Shown here: positions 54,208 to 63,984 of the stretch, piece after piece
Position numbering within the stretch: position 1 is the stretch's first letter
Layout: the number at the start of each line of letters is the position of its first letter
Assembly (NCBI RefSeq): GCF_001423585.1
Contig: NZ_LMOP01000001.1
Span: forward strand, 867,115-931,114
Length of the DNA: 64,000 bases
Origin: Xanthomonas sp. Leaf148
GTDB lineage: Bacteria; Pseudomonadota; Gammaproteobacteria; Xanthomonadales; Xanthomonadaceae
Reading direction: 5' to 3'
Made by a program: the position numbers and the translations under genes
The notes under the pieces: generated by a model
The model's database searches: none
What the model saw: only the letters and a program-made list of their open reading frames with translations
What the model was told of the DNA's origin: nothing

Positions 54208-56322
54208 ATGACCGACTCCATGGGCCACGCCAAACAACTGCACGACGTCACACCTTCCGAAGACATCGCCACCGATCCCTTGCGTGATCCGGCGCTGTAC
54301 ATCAATCGGGAACTGTCGCAACTGGACTTCAATTTCCGGGTGCTGGCGCAGGCGCTGGACGAACAGGTGCCGCTGCTGGAACGGCTGCGGTTCCTGTGCA
54401 TTTCGTGCACCAACCTGGACGAGTTCTTCGAGATCCGCGCCGCCACCGTGCGGCATGCGCAGGAGTTCGGCCTGCCGCCGGCGCCGGACGGATTGAGCCC
54501 CACGGCCATCCTCAATGCCGTGCACGACCGCGCGGCCAAACTGGTGGAACAGCAGTACCACGCATGGAATGACGTGCTGCGCCCGGCGATGGAAGAGGCC
54601 GGCGTTGCCGTGCTCGGCCGCGCGACGTGGACCTCGCGCCAGAAGCGCTGGCTGCGTGCCTACTTCCGCAACGAAATCATGCCGGTGCTGTCGCCGTTGG
54701 GCCTGGACCCGGCGCATCCGTTCCCGAAGATTCTCAACAAGACCTTGAACATCGTGGTGGTGCTGGAAGGCCAGGACGCGTTCGGGCGCGCCGGCCATCT
54801 GGCCATCGTGCGTGCGCCGCGCTCGTTACCGCGCATCATCCAGTTGCCGGCCAGCCTGTCGCCGGAGGGTGCGCAGAGCTTTGTGTTCCTGTCCTCGGTG
54901 TTATCGGAGTTCGTCGACGAATTGTTCCCGGGCATGCAGGTCAAGGGCTCCTACCAGTTCCGCGTCACCCGCAATTCCGAACTGGTGGTGGACGAAGAAG
55001 AAGTCGAAAACCTGGCACTTGCACTGCGCGACGAGCTGGTCACGCGTGGCTACCGGCCAGCGGTGCGGCTGGAGATTGCGCACGATTGCCCGGCGCCGAT
55101 CATGCGCACCTTGCTGCAGAACTTCGGCTTGAACGAGAACGCGGTGTATCGCATCGTCGGGCCGGTCAATCTGAGCCGCGTCACCCAGGTCTACGACCTG
55201 GTGCAGCGCCCGGAGCTCAAGTACCCCTCGTTCAACCCGCGCACTTTGCGCGACAGCGAGGGCATCTTCCAGATTGTCAGCAAGGGCGATGTGCTGCTGC
55301 ATCATCCCTTCGATGCGTTCACTGCGGTGCTGGATGTGATTCGCCAGGCCGCCGTCGACCCGAACGTGCTGGCGATCAAGCAGACGCTGTATCGCACCGG
55401 CAAGGATTCGCTGATTGTCGATGCGCTGATTCTGGCCGCGCGCAACGGCAAGGACGTCACCGTGGTGGTGGAGCTGCGTGCGCGCTTCGACGAAGAGGCC
55501 AACCTGGGCCTGGCCGACAAGTTGCAGGAAGCCGGCGTGCAGGTGGTCTATGGCGTGGTCGGTTTCAAGACCCACGCCAAGATGCTGCTGATCGTGCGGC
55601 GCGAGGGGCGCAAGCTCAAACGCTATGTGCATCTGGGCACCGGCAATTACCACAGCGGTACCGCGCGTCTGTACACCGACATCAGCCTGATCACCGCCGA
55701 TGCGGAGATCGGCAACGACGTGCACATGCTGTTTCAGCAGTTGTCCGGGCTTGCTCCGCGTATGAAGCTGGAGCAGTTGCTGCAGTCGCCATTTACCTTG
55801 CATGCCGGTGTGCTGAAGCGGATCGAACGCGAGACCCGCCTGGCGCGTAACGGCCGCCCCGGCCGCATCATCGCCAAGATGAATGCCCTCAACGAACCGC
55901 AGGTGGTACGTGCGTTGTATTCCGCCTCGCAAGCCGGGGTGCAGATCGATCTGATCGTGCGTGGCGCCTGCACGCTGCGGCCGGGCGTGCCGGGTGTGTC
56001 GGACAACATCCGCGTGCGTTCGATCGTGGGGCGGTTCCTGGAACACAGCCGTGTCTACTGGTTCGGCAACGACGGGGCGGCCGAGTTGTACTGCGCCAGC
56101 GCCGATTGGCTAGAACGCAACCTGTTGCGCCGCGTGGAAACCTGCTTCCCGATCCTGGACCCGGATCTGGCCAAGCGTGTCTATCGCGAAGTGCTGCAGA
56201 ACTACCTGGACGACAACGTCAGTGCCTGGGAACTGGATGCCGAAGGCGTGTACCACAAGCGCACCCCCGGCCCTGGCGAACCGGCCCATTCGGCGCAGAT
56301 GACCTTGCTCGATCGGATCTGA
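54208..56322 (+). CDS. ppk: Polyphosphate kinase
   Basis: 704 residues from ATG 54208. N-terminal domain PALYINRELSQLDFNFRVLAQA and CISCTNLDEFFEIR are diagnostic, and the phosphorylated His456 is in VGFKTHAKMLLI. A second catalytic His lies in LGTGNYHSGTARLY. Ppk makes inorganic polyphosphate from ATP reversibly. Directly downstream of phoR and before ppx, as in phosphate-regulated operons of many bacteria. Confidence 0.97.
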   Translation: MTDSMGHAKQLHDVTPSEDIATDPLRDPALYINRELSQLDFNFRVLAQALDEQVPLLERLRFLCISCTNLDEFFEIRAATVRHAQEFGLPPAPDGLSPTAILNAVHDRAAKLVEQQYHAWNDVLRPAMEEAGVAVLGRATWTSRQKRWLRAYFRNEIMPVLSPLGLDPAHPFPKILNKTLNIVVVLEGQDAFGRAGHLAIVRAPRSLPRIIQLPASLSPEGAQSFVFLSSVLSEFVDELFPGMQVKGSYQFRVTRNSELVVDEEEVENLALALRDELVTRGYRPAVRLEIAHDCPAPIMRTLLQNFGLNENAVYRIVGPVNLSRVTQVYDLVQRPELKYPSFNPRTLRDSEGIFQIVSKGDVLLHHPFDAFTAVLDVIRQAAVDPNVLAIKQTLYRTGKDSLIVDALILAARNGKDVTVVVELRARFDEEANLGLADKLQEAGVQVVYGVVGFKTHAKMLLIVRREGRKLKRYVHLGTGNYHSGTARLYTDISLITADAEIGNDVHMLFQQLSGLAPRMKLEQLLQSPFTLHAGVLKRIERETRLARNGRPGRIIAKMNALNEPQVVRALYSASQAGVQIDLIVRGACTLRPGVPGVSDNIRVRSIVGRFLEHSRVYWFGNDGAAELYCASADWLERNLLRRVETCFPILDPDLAKRVYREVLQNYLDDNVSAWELDAEGVYHKRTPGPGEPAHSAQMTLLDRI

Positions 56323-56379
56323 GAACGCCGCGGCCGTGGCCTCTCACGTGGCCGACCGCCCATCGGCTACCATGCGGCC

Positions 56380-57906
56380 ATGCCAACGCCCTCCCCCACG
56401 ATTCCGCCCCTGCGCGACGGCGATTTTCTTGCCGCCATCGACTTAGGGTCCAACAGTTTCCACATGGTCATTGCGCGCTACCTGATGGGTCAGCTGCGCG
56501 TCGTCGACCGCCTGCGCGAAACCGTGCGCATGGCCGACGGCCTGGATGGCAAGGGCGGCCTGTCCAACGAAGCGCGGCAACGTGCGCTCGAATGTCTGGC
56601 GCGCTTCGGTCAACGCATCCGTGAAGTGCCCTCGCTGCGCGTGCGCGCGCTAGCGACCAACACGGTACGTCAGCTGCGTTCGCCGCAAGCGTTTTTGATG
56701 CCGGCGGAAACTGCGCTCGGGCACGCGATCGAAGTGGTCAGCGGGCGCGAGGAAGCGCGCCTGATTTACCTGGGCGTTGCCCATGCGCAACCGCCCAAAC
56801 CCGATCAACGCCGGCTGGTGATCGACATCGGCGGTGGCTCGACCGAATTCATCATCGGTCGCGGGTTTCAGACGCTGGAACGAGAGAGTTTGCAGGCCGG
56901 CTGCATCGCCAGCACGCGGCGGTTTTTCCCGGGCGGCAAGCTGTCGAAGAAAAAATGGAAAGATGCGCTGACCGAGATCGGCGCCGAATTTCAGCAATTT
57001 GCTGGTCAGTACAAGGCGCTGGGCTGGCATGAGGCGATTGGCTCGTCCGGCACCCACAAGGCGATCGGCGACATGTGCGCGGCGATGAAGCTCACCAAGG
57101 GTGCGATCACCGCGCAGGCGCTGCCGGCGCTGCGCGACGAGCTGCTCAAGGCCAAGCGCATCGAAGATATCCAGTTACCCGGCCTGGCGGCCGAGCGCCG
57201 GCCGATCATCGCCGGTGGAATTCTGGTGCTCGAAGCGGCCTTCCAGGCCCTGGGGCTGGAGAAGCTGATGGTCAGCAAGGCGGCGATGCGCGAAGGCATC
57301 CTGTACGACATGCTCGGCCGCGGCGGCGAAAACGACCCGCGCGATAGCTCGGTGGCCTCGCTGGTGCAGCGCTACGGCATCGATGAGGTGCAGGCGCAAC
57401 GCGTGGAAGCCACGGCCTGCCGCCTGTTCGATCAGGTGTGCGAATCCTGGCAGCTGGATGGCGACGACGCGCAGGTGTTGCGGCGCGCCGCCCGCCTGCA
57501 CGAGCTGGGCCTGATCATCGCGCACAGCCAGTACCACGTGCATGGCAGCTACATCCTGGAACATTCGGATATCGCCGGTTTTTCGCGGCAGGAACAACAG
57601 GTCGTGGCCTCGCTGGTGCGCACGCATCGACGCAACGTGCCCAAGACCGCCTTCGACGCGCTTCCCGACCGGCTGCTGCTGCCCACCCGCCGCAAGGCTG
57701 CGCTGCTGCGGCTGGCGGTGCTGCTGCACCGTGCGCACGAATCGGACCCGATTCCGACACTGGAACTCACCGCCGACGACACGCGGCTGTCGTTGATCCT
57801 GTCGCAAAGCTGGATCGATTCGCACCCGCTGCTGCGCGCCGATCTGATCGGCGAAGTCGAAAGCATGGCCGGCCTGGGCATCGCGTTCAAACCGTTTGTA
57901 ACCTGA
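56380..57906 (+). CDS. ppx: Exopolyphosphatase / pppGpp phosphatase (Ppx/GppA family)
   Basis: 508 residues from ATG 56380. ASKHA fold: phosphate-1 loop AAIDLGSNSFHMVI, the second loop IDIGGGSTEFIIG, and the C-terminal HD-like domain (AARLHELGLIIAHSQYHVH). It hydrolyses the end of polyphosphate chains, opposite to Ppk. A perfect hairpin (CCTGAGGCC / GGCCTCAGG) spans the stop and could end the transcript, though no T run follows. Confidence 0.95.
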   Translation: MPTPSPTIPPLRDGDFLAAIDLGSNSFHMVIARYLMGQLRVVDRLRETVRMADGLDGKGGLSNEARQRALECLARFGQRIREVPSLRVRALATNTVRQLRSPQAFLMPAETALGHAIEVVSGREEARLIYLGVAHAQPPKPDQRRLVIDIGGGSTEFIIGRGFQTLERESLQAGCIASTRRFFPGGKLSKKKWKDALTEIGAEFQQFAGQYKALGWHEAIGSSGTHKAIGDMCAAMKLTKGAITAQALPALRDELLKAKRIEDIQLPGLAAERRPIIAGGILVLEAAFQALGLEKLMVSKAAMREGILYDMLGRGGENDPRDSSVASLVQRYGIDEVQAQRVEATACRLFDQVCESWQLDGDDAQVLRRAARLHELGLIIAHSQYHVHGSYILEHSDIAGFSRQEQQVVASLVRTHRRNVPKTAFDALPDRLLLPTRRKAALLRLAVLLHRAHESDPIPTLELTADDTRLSLILSQSWIDSHPLLRADLIGEVESMAGLGIAFKPFVT

Positions 57907-57923
57907 GGCCTGCGGCCTCAGGC

Positions 57924-58053
57924 GGGAATCGGGAATGGGGATTCGAGAATAGTCGACCACGGGGCTCTGAGAAGTTTCTGACTGGCGGCGATTACGCCGA
58001 ACGAATGCAGAACGCTGCCTTTGCGATTCCCCATTCTCTATTCCCCAATCCCG
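57924..58053. repeat. Inverted-repeat element of about 130 bp made of GGGAATGGGG-type motifs
   Basis: GGGAATCGGGAATGGGG on the left and CCCCATTCTCTATTCCCCAATCCC on the right (written in parts, inverted) bracket about 70 bp. Such ITR-like G-rich ends match a miniature inverted-repeat element or REP-type unit. Confidence 0.5.
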
Positions 58054-58135
58054 TCGCGCTTGTCACTGCCGCGTCTTGTCGGCGCAACATCAATGCCATC
58101 GCCCTGCCGGAAGCTAGCGAAAACGGGAGAGCGGC

Positions 58136-59272
58136 ATGCGCTACGCGATCGTTACCGAAACCTATCCCCCCGAGGTCAACGGTGTTGCGCTGACCGTCCA
58201 CGGCCTGGAAACCGGCCTGCGCGCACGCGGACATCAGGTGGACGTGGTGCGTCCACGTCAGAGCAGCGACACCGGCACATCCGATGCGTTGCTGGTGCGT
58301 GGCGCTGCGCTGCCGCGCTACCCGGGGCTGAAATTCGGGCTGCCAGCGACCCAGCGACTGATCCGTCATTGGCGAACGACGCAACCGGATGCGATCTACG
58401 TGGCCACGGAAGGCCCGCTGGGCTGGTCGGCGATGCGGGCGGCACGCCGGCTGGGCATTCCGGTCGCATCCGGCTTCCACACGCGCTTTGACGAATACCT
58501 GCCGAACTACGGTGCCGCCTGGCTGCAAGGCACCGCGCTACGCTGGATGCGGCGCTTTCATAACCAGGCAGACGCCACGCTGGTACCAACGCGCGAGCTG
58601 CAACAGTTGCTGCGCGACGACGGCTTCGAACGTGTGCAGTTGCTGGCACGCGCGGTGGACAGCCAGCAGTTCGATCCGGGCCGTCGTGATCATGCCTTGC
58701 GCGCCGAGTGGGGCATCGAAGACGAAGGCTTTGCAGCGATCTATGTGGGACGGATCGCCAACGAAAAAAATCTGCCCTTGGCGGTGCAGGCGTTTCGCAA
58801 GTTGCAGCAGGTCCGCCCGAAAGCGCGCTTTGTGTGGGTCGGCGATGGCCCGGCGCGCGCAAAGATCGCGCATGAGAATCCGGACTTCATCTTCTGCGGT
58901 GTGCAGCGTGGCGATGCCTTGGCGCGCCATTTTGCCAGCGGCGATCTGTTCCTGTTTCCCAGCCGCAGCGAGACTTTCGGCAACGTGACCCTGGAGGCGA
59001 TGGCCAGCGGTGTGGCGACGGTCGCCTTCGACTACGGTGCCGCCCGCGAATATCTGCGCAATGGTCAGACCGGCGCGGCGGTAGACACCGATGCGGCCTT
59101 TATCCAGGCCGCCGTCGCGCTTACCCAAGACGACGCGCTGCGCCAACGCCTCGGTGCGGCGGCGGCGCAGGCGATGAAAAGGCTGCATCCGGACAATGTG
59201 GTGTCCGACTTCGATGGCTTGTTGTTGGGCATCACTGCGGCACGGGGGCGTTATGTCGTCAACGCGGCTTGA
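58136..59272 (+). CDS. Glycosyltransferase family 4 (MgtA/SqdX-like)
   Basis: 378 residues from ATG 58136. Two Rossmann-like domains: N-terminal IVTETYPPEVNGVALTVHGL, the loop before SGFHTRFDEYLPNYG, and the C-terminal donor site VGRIANEKNLPLAVQAF, RFVWVGDGPARAKI, FPSRSETFGNVTLEAMASG with the EX7E-type Glu pair. Similar enzymes add mannose or sulfoquinovose to lipids in the inner leaflet. Its end overlaps the PAP2 gene by 20 bases, so they are coupled. Confidence 0.9.
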   Translation: MRYAIVTETYPPEVNGVALTVHGLETGLRARGHQVDVVRPRQSSDTGTSDALLVRGAALPRYPGLKFGLPATQRLIRHWRTTQPDAIYVATEGPLGWSAMRAARRLGIPVASGFHTRFDEYLPNYGAAWLQGTALRWMRRFHNQADATLVPTRELQQLLRDDGFERVQLLARAVDSQQFDPGRRDHALRAEWGIEDEGFAAIYVGRIANEKNLPLAVQAFRKLQQVRPKARFVWVGDGPARAKIAHENPDFIFCGVQRGDALARHFASGDLFLFPSRSETFGNVTLEAMASGVATVAFDYGAAREYLRNGQTGAAVDTDAAFIQAAVALTQDDALRQRLGAAAAQAMKRLHPDNVVSDFDGLLLGITAARGRYVVNAA

Positions 59273-59795
59273 GGTCTTGCGCGGCCACGAAGCGCGCTGG
59301 TGCCGGCGCGCAAATCACTGGTGCCGGCGCCACCCGGTACGCCGCGCATTCGCCACCGTCAGCCGGCTGGGCGATGGCGTGTTCTGGTACAGCCTGATGG
59401 GCATTCTGGTGCTGCTCGACGGCATGGACGGCGTTCGCGCATCGGCGCACATGGCCGCCACCGGCGTGCTCGCTTTGACCTTGTACAAGGCACTCAAACG
59501 CTGGACCCGCCGCCCGCGCCCGTATGCGGCCGACGTGCGTATCCGCGCCTGGGTGGCACCGCTGGACGAGTTCAGTTTTCCGTCCGGCCACACCTTGCAT
59601 GCGGTGTCCTTCAGCATAGTGGCGCTGGCCTATTACCCATGGCTCGCGCCGTTGCTGGTGCCATTTTCGGCATGCGTGGCGCTGTCGCGCGTGGTGCTCG
59701 GGCTGCATTACCCCAGCGACGTACTGGCCGCCACGGCGATCGGGGTGGGACTGGCGAGCCTGTCGTTGTGGGGGCTGCCGGCGCTGATTGGGTAG
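59253..59795 (+). CDS. PAP2-type phosphatidic acid phosphatase family protein
   Basis: 180 residues from ATG 59253. Phosphatase signature in three parts: KRWTRRPRP, PSGHTLHAVSF and SRVVLGLHYPSDVLA with catalytic His. Several membrane segments surround these. It removes phosphate from lipid phosphates at the outer face of the inner membrane. It overlaps the glycosyltransferase gene, and lpxH lies 194 bases further on, supporting envelope-lipid work. Confidence 0.92.
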   Translation: MSSTRLEVLRGHEARWCRRANHWCRRHPVRRAFATVSRLGDGVFWYSLMGILVLLDGMDGVRASAHMAATGVLALTLYKALKRWTRRPRPYAADVRIRAWVAPLDEFSFPSGHTLHAVSFSIVALAYYPWLAPLLVPFSACVALSRVVLGLHYPSDVLAATAIGVGLASLSLWGLPALIG

Positions 59796-59988
59796 CGGTG
59801 TGTTGCGACACTGCACTGCGCGTCCTCGCATGTGCCCTCGCTTCATGCCCTCATCGTTTTCCGCAGGAGAGCGGACTCTGCCCGAGTTGCCTGCGCAGGC
59901 ATGCCCCGCTGCAATGCGCTAATCGCCCGCTCACGCAATCGCAGTTCCCGCGCCTCGCCATCCGGCGGTCGCGCCGTACAATGGCGCG

Positions 59989-60732
59989 ATGACGACACTG
60001 TTCATTTCCGACCTGCATCTGGATCCGGCCCGGCCGGCGATCACCGCGCTGTTTCTGGATTTCCTGCGGACGCAGGTGCCCGGTAGCGATGCGCTCTACA
60101 TCCTTGGCGATCTGTTCGAAGCCTGGATCGGCGATGACACGCCGTCCACCGCGGCAGACGAGGTGGCGGTGGCACTGCACGCAGTGGCCGATTCCGGCGT
60201 CCCGGTCTTCTTCATGCCGGGCAACCGCGATTTCCTGGTGGGCGATGCCTACGCACAGCGCGCGGGCTTCCGCATCCTGCCCGACCCCACCGTGATCGAT
60301 CTCTACGGCCATACGACGCTGCTGATGCACGGCGACCTGCTGTGCACCGACGACACCGCCTACCAGGCGTTTCGCACGCAGACGCGCGACCCGGCGTTCC
60401 AGGCGCAGTTTCTGGCGCAGCCGCTGGCAGCGCGCGTGGCGTTCGCGCAGCAGGCGCGTGCGGCTAGCCAGGCCCGCTACGCCGAACTCAAGCAGGGCGA
60501 CCAGGCGCAGCTCGAAACCGTCACCGACGTGTCGCCGGCCGAGGTGGAAGCGACCTTCGTGCGGTACGGGCTGGATCGGATGATCCACGGCCATACCCAT
60601 CGCCCTGCAATCCACACCCTGCAAGCCGGTGGCAACACCTGCACGCGCATCGTGCTGGGCGACTGGTACGAGCAAGGTTCGGTGCTGCGGGTGGACGCCG
60701 ATGGCGTTGCGCTGGAGCAGTTGCCGCTTTAG
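59989..60732 (+). CDS. lpxH: UDP-2,3-diacylglucosamine hydrolase
   Basis: 247 residues from ATG 59989. Metallophosphoesterase with [38 protein letters not shown] and IHGHTHRPA motifs, all of LpxH. It produces lipid X in lipid A synthesis on the cytosolic face of the membrane. Length normal for the family. Confidence 0.96.
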   Translation: MTTLFISDLHLDPARPAITALFLDFLRTQVPGSDALYILGDLFEAWIGDDTPSTAADEVAVALHAVADSGVPVFFMPGNRDFLVGDAYAQRAGFRILPDPTVIDLYGHTTLLMHGDLLCTDDTAYQAFRTQTRDPAFQAQFLAQPLAARVAFAQQARAASQARYAELKQGDQAQLETVTDVSPAEVEATFVRYGLDRMIHGHTHRPAIHTLQAGGNTCTRIVLGDWYEQGSVLRVDADGVALEQLPL

Positions 60733-61154
60733 ATCCGGCACTCGCAGCTGCACCTGCATGCGGGGATCGCGCCGCGGTGAGCCGTGACGCCACCGGTTGT
60801 GCATGCGTTGCCGCTGCTATCCGCATCGCAGGCCCATCGTGCCTCATGCTTCGCAAGCACGACGGCGTGCGACTGGATACCGGCAAGGACGTTCGGTAAG
60901 GCCAGCCAATGAAGAGCGCGCTCAAAACGACGCAGCGCGCGCGTTCCGCATTTCAATCCGAGTGTCGCAGCGAGTCCACCCGGCATCGGACATATCGATG
61001 AATCGCGCTGTTGAAGGGCCGCACTTGGCGACGCTCATCGACAACGGACGCCGCTAGCAATAGCGCGCTTTGGTACGGGAATCCTCAATTCTCAGCGCCC
61101 GGCGGCAACCCAACGCGGGCGCGGACTCCTGCCTGACCAAACCACTTCAACGCG
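60733..61154. other. Intergenic region of about 420 bp
   Basis: No gene is supported on either strand. It includes several GC-rich palindromes but no clear terminator. Confidence 0.35.
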
Positions 61155-61574
61155 TCACTGCATGCTGCGCGCACGCTCGGCGTAGTCGACGAAATCCGCA
61201 TTGACCACGTCGTACCAGAACAGTGTGCCGTCGGCCTGGACGCGGAAGCGGTCACGCACCGGGCTGGTCTGCGGATCGCCTGGGCAGCCGTCGCCGTGGC
61301 GTTCGTGCACGGCAAATTCAAACACGTCCGGCGATGGCGAATCGTCTTGCTCGGCCATGATGCTGATGCAGTTGTCCGGGTACACCTTGTCGCTCTGCAA
61401 GCGCGTTTCGAGTACCTGCAACGCACGCGCTTCGGCAGCGTTTTCGGTGGTCGGCGCTGGCGCCGCAACTGCGGGCTTGGGTGGAGTGGCGGCGGGCTCG
61501 GCAGGTTGCTGTTTGCATCCGGCAACTGCCAGCGCGGCCAGGCACAGCAGCGCATAACGCGAGGACATGGACAT
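61155..61574 (-). CDS. Putative lipoprotein
   Basis: 139 residues from ATG 61574 (GGAGC upstream). Signal MSMSSRYALLCLAALAVAGCKQQ has a lipobox VAGC; the mature protein begins with a Pro/Ala-rich linker (residues 24-45), then a domain with VYPDNCISIMAEQDDS and RHGDGCPGDPQTSPVRDRFRV. Two cysteines may form a disulfide. No function known. Located between lpxH and the secreted metalloprotease. Confidence 0.75.
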   Translation of the reverse strand: MSMSSRYALLCLAALAVAGCKQQPAEPAATPPKPAVAAPAPTTENAAEARALQVLETRLQSDKVYPDNCISIMAEQDDSPSPDVFEFAVHERHGDGCPGDPQTSPVRDRFRVQADGTLFWYDVVNADFVDYAERARSMQ

Positions 61575-61722
61575 GAGTGCTCCGCTGACGGGACGTGGCC
61601 GGCAGGTGCCGACGGTGCGTCTAGTCTGCGCGATCACCGCGCTCGGGTGTAGCGCAATGGCCCGACACCTGTCGGTGCCGGGCCATCGCAATCACACAAG
61701 GAATCGGCGAAAGCCGCAAAGA

Positions 61723-62976
61723 TCAGCGGAAGCCGGCGATCGTGGCCTTGGTGTTGACCAGCACGCGCTGATTGTCGGCGGTGCTGGCATTGCCCATGGG
61801 CACGCCGTTGTAGCTGATGTTGGGGTTGGACCAGTAGTTCAGCCGCGGGCAGCCGCTGGTGCAGTCGTAGGCCATGATGGTGCGCCAGCTGTTGCCGTAG
61901 CGATAGCCGTGACCGTAGGCGTATGGCGAGGTGCTCGGGTCGTTGGTGGAATCGTGGCGGGCGCTCTGCAGATGGCCGATTTCATGCGCAAAGCTGTAGT
62001 AGCCAGTGGCGCAATCCCAGTACACCGATGCGAAGGCGCTGGCGGCCGTGGAGCCGATGCCCGAGGCCAAGCCGCAGTAGCTGCTGTTGTCCAGCACGAT
62101 CACGCCCACATCGGCCGTGTAGGTGTTGCGGCTGGTGTGGATGCTGTCCATGTAACCGTCATTGGTGACGCGGAAGCGCTGCAGGTCGGTGGTGAAGTTG
62201 CCGGTTTCGGTGTAGCTGGTGGTCTCATAGCGGGCCAGCTGCAAGGTGATGCCGACATTGCTGTTGATGTAGCCCTGGTTGGCTTCGGCCACCGCCAGTT
62301 GCACCAGCGACTGCATGTTGCCGCCGTACGCCGTCACCGCCTTGTTGGTGGCCACGACCAGCACGCGGATGGTGGCCGGGCTGCCGGATGAGGCCGCCGC
62401 CGCGGTCACGCGCCCATCGCCAGGCATGTCGAACTTGGGCAGCAGGCTGTATTCGGCCGGATGTTCCTGCGGCATGCGCTGCTCGTCGACCTGCACCAGC
62501 ACATGGCGGCCATCGGCCAGCGGACGCAGGCGATACAGCTTGCCGGCGTAGCGAATGGTGCCGGTGACGGTGTCGCCGCTACGCACCAGGATGGCCGAGT
62601 TCAGCGGATCCACGCCCGACAAGGTGCGTGCACGGGTGCCAGCACGCGGGCCGAGGTTGCCGTACCACACGCTATCGCCGCCTTCCAACGCATCCACCTT
62701 GGCCTGCGTGGCGGTGATGGTCTGGCCATCCAGCTGCAATTCCAGCAGTTTTTCACCGGCAACCACTGCACCGGCGTCGAGCTGCACCACCTGTGCGTTG
62801 GTGGTGGACGGGGCGCTCAACAGGCGTTGCAACGAGGGTTCTGCGGTGGCGGTTGCCGCGGCGCCGCGGCTGAGTGCCGGGCCGGTCTGATACAGCGGCT
62901 TGCCGGCAGCGGCAGCCGATCCGGCCAGGCACATGGCGATCAGACCCACTGTGGTGCACATCGACTTCGACTTCAT
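61723..62976 (-). CDS. Secreted M12-type (reprolysin-like) zinc metalloprotease
   Basis: 417 residues from ATG 62976. Signal peptide with cleavage near AAAAG at residue 25, a propeptide-like region up to about residue 200, then the metzincin catalytic domain: HEIGHLQSARHD with His331, Glu332, His335 and His341, and a Met-turn in TIMAYDC. Cysteines in the C-terminal part (YCGLAS, WDCATG, DCTSGCP) suggest disulfides. Such enzymes are often exported by type II secretion and degrade host or other proteins. No adjacent inhibitor is visible. Confidence 0.9.
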   Translation of the reverse strand: MKSKSMCTTVGLIAMCLAGSAAAAGKPLYQTGPALSRGAAATATAEPSLQRLLSAPSTTNAQVVQLDAGAVVAGEKLLELQLDGQTITATQAKVDALEGGDSVWYGNLGPRAGTRARTLSGVDPLNSAILVRSGDTVTGTIRYAGKLYRLRPLADGRHVLVQVDEQRMPQEHPAEYSLLPKFDMPGDGRVTAAAASSGSPATIRVLVVATNKAVTAYGGNMQSLVQLAVAEANQGYINSNVGITLQLARYETTSYTETGNFTTDLQRFRVTNDGYMDSIHTSRNTYTADVGVIVLDNSSYCGLASGIGSTAASAFASVYWDCATGYYSFAHEIGHLQSARHDSTNDPSTSPYAYGHGYRYGNSWRTIMAYDCTSGCPRLNYWSNPNISYNGVPMGNASTADNQRVLVNTKATIAGFR

Positions 62977-63433
62977 CGTCTCTCTCTCCTAAGACATGGA
63001 AGCAACGGGTGCGAAACACCGGGCCCCTGTCCCCGGGACGCCATTAGGGCGCGCCGGAATGTACCGAATGCAAGTTGTTGCAAAAGAAAATTACATTTCT
63101 GTGATGCTTGCCGATGACTGGATGCGATTCCGGCGCGCATGCGCAACGACGTAGCGCACAGTTCCGGTCGCCCGGGGTGGCGGTGATGCGCGTGCGTTGT
63201 GCCGCACCCCGGATATCGCGGCGGCGAGAGTTAGCCGGTTCACGCAGGTGCATCGACAGACTGAGAGCCGGTAACGCACCACTACGCGTCGATCAGCCGG
63301 GTGTCGGTATTGTTCGGCTGGGTCTGCATCAGGTGGACATGCGGGATGCCGGTTCTGGGTGCGCCTTCTGCAGCCATCGGCCTCTCGCTCGCGGCGTTTT
63401 GTCAGCCGCTCTAACAGCGAGGGATTCTCGGTT
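62977..63433. other. Intergenic region of about 450 bp before the tandem array
   Basis: No supported gene. The AT-rich stretch around 63065-63105 could carry the protease promoter. Confidence 0.35.
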
Positions 63434-63925
63434 TCTTGGGAAGCTTGGGTGCTTTGACTGGGTCGGTTGCGGAGTGCTTGATCTGCGTTTTATCTGCAGG
63501 GCCCTTGCCCGCCCACCATCGCGGGACGCGCCGTGCATCCATCCATGGAGCTCTCCGCTGTCTTGGGAAGCTTGGGTGCTTTGACTGGGTCGGTTGCGGA
63601 GCGCTTGATCGGCGCTTTATCTGCAGGGCCCTTGCCCGCCCACCATCGCGGGACACGCCGTGAATCCATCCATGAAGCTCTCCGCTATCTTGGGAATCTT
63701 GGGTGCTTTGACTGGGTCGGTTGCGGAGCGCTTGATCTGCGTTTTATCTGCAGGGCCCTTGCCCGCTCACCATCGCGGGACACGCCGTGCATCCATCCAT
63801 GGAGCTCTCCGTTGTCTTAGGAAGCTTGGGTGCTTTGACTGGGTCGGTTGCGGAGCGCTTGATCTGCGTTTTATCTGCAGGGCCCTTGCCCGCCCACCAT
63901 CGCGGGACACGCCGTGAATCCGTCC
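63434..63925. repeat. Tandem array, four copies of a 127-bp unit
   Basis: Copies begin at 63434, 63561, 63688 and 63815, each 127 bp apart and about 90% identical or more; the last is cut short. Each holds the segments GGGTGCTTTGACTGGGTCGG and GCCCTTGCCCGCCCACCATC. Because 127 is not a multiple of three, the same peptide (GALTGSVAERL) appears in different frames, which argues against coding. Confidence 0.9.
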
Positions 63926-63984
63926 CTGGAGGCTCTTACGCGGCATCCATGCCGCGTAAGGTCCCGCGACGGTGGGCGGGCAAG
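63885..63984. repeat. Large inverted repeat closing the array
   Basis: The 24-bp arms 63885-63908 and 63961-63984 are inverted copies (one mismatch). Between them lies a nested perfect palindrome at 63935-63960 with 12-bp arms. The outer arm is part of the 127-bp unit, so the array ends with an inverted piece of its own repeat. Confidence 0.85.

Noticed and set aside
63436..63917. Overlapping small open frames in the tandem array
   Set aside because: The same peptide recurs in all three frames because the unit is 127 bp, so these are by-products of the repeat.
63434..63925. Possible CRISPR array
   Set aside because: The units are contiguous 127-bp copies without unique spacers and without cas genes.
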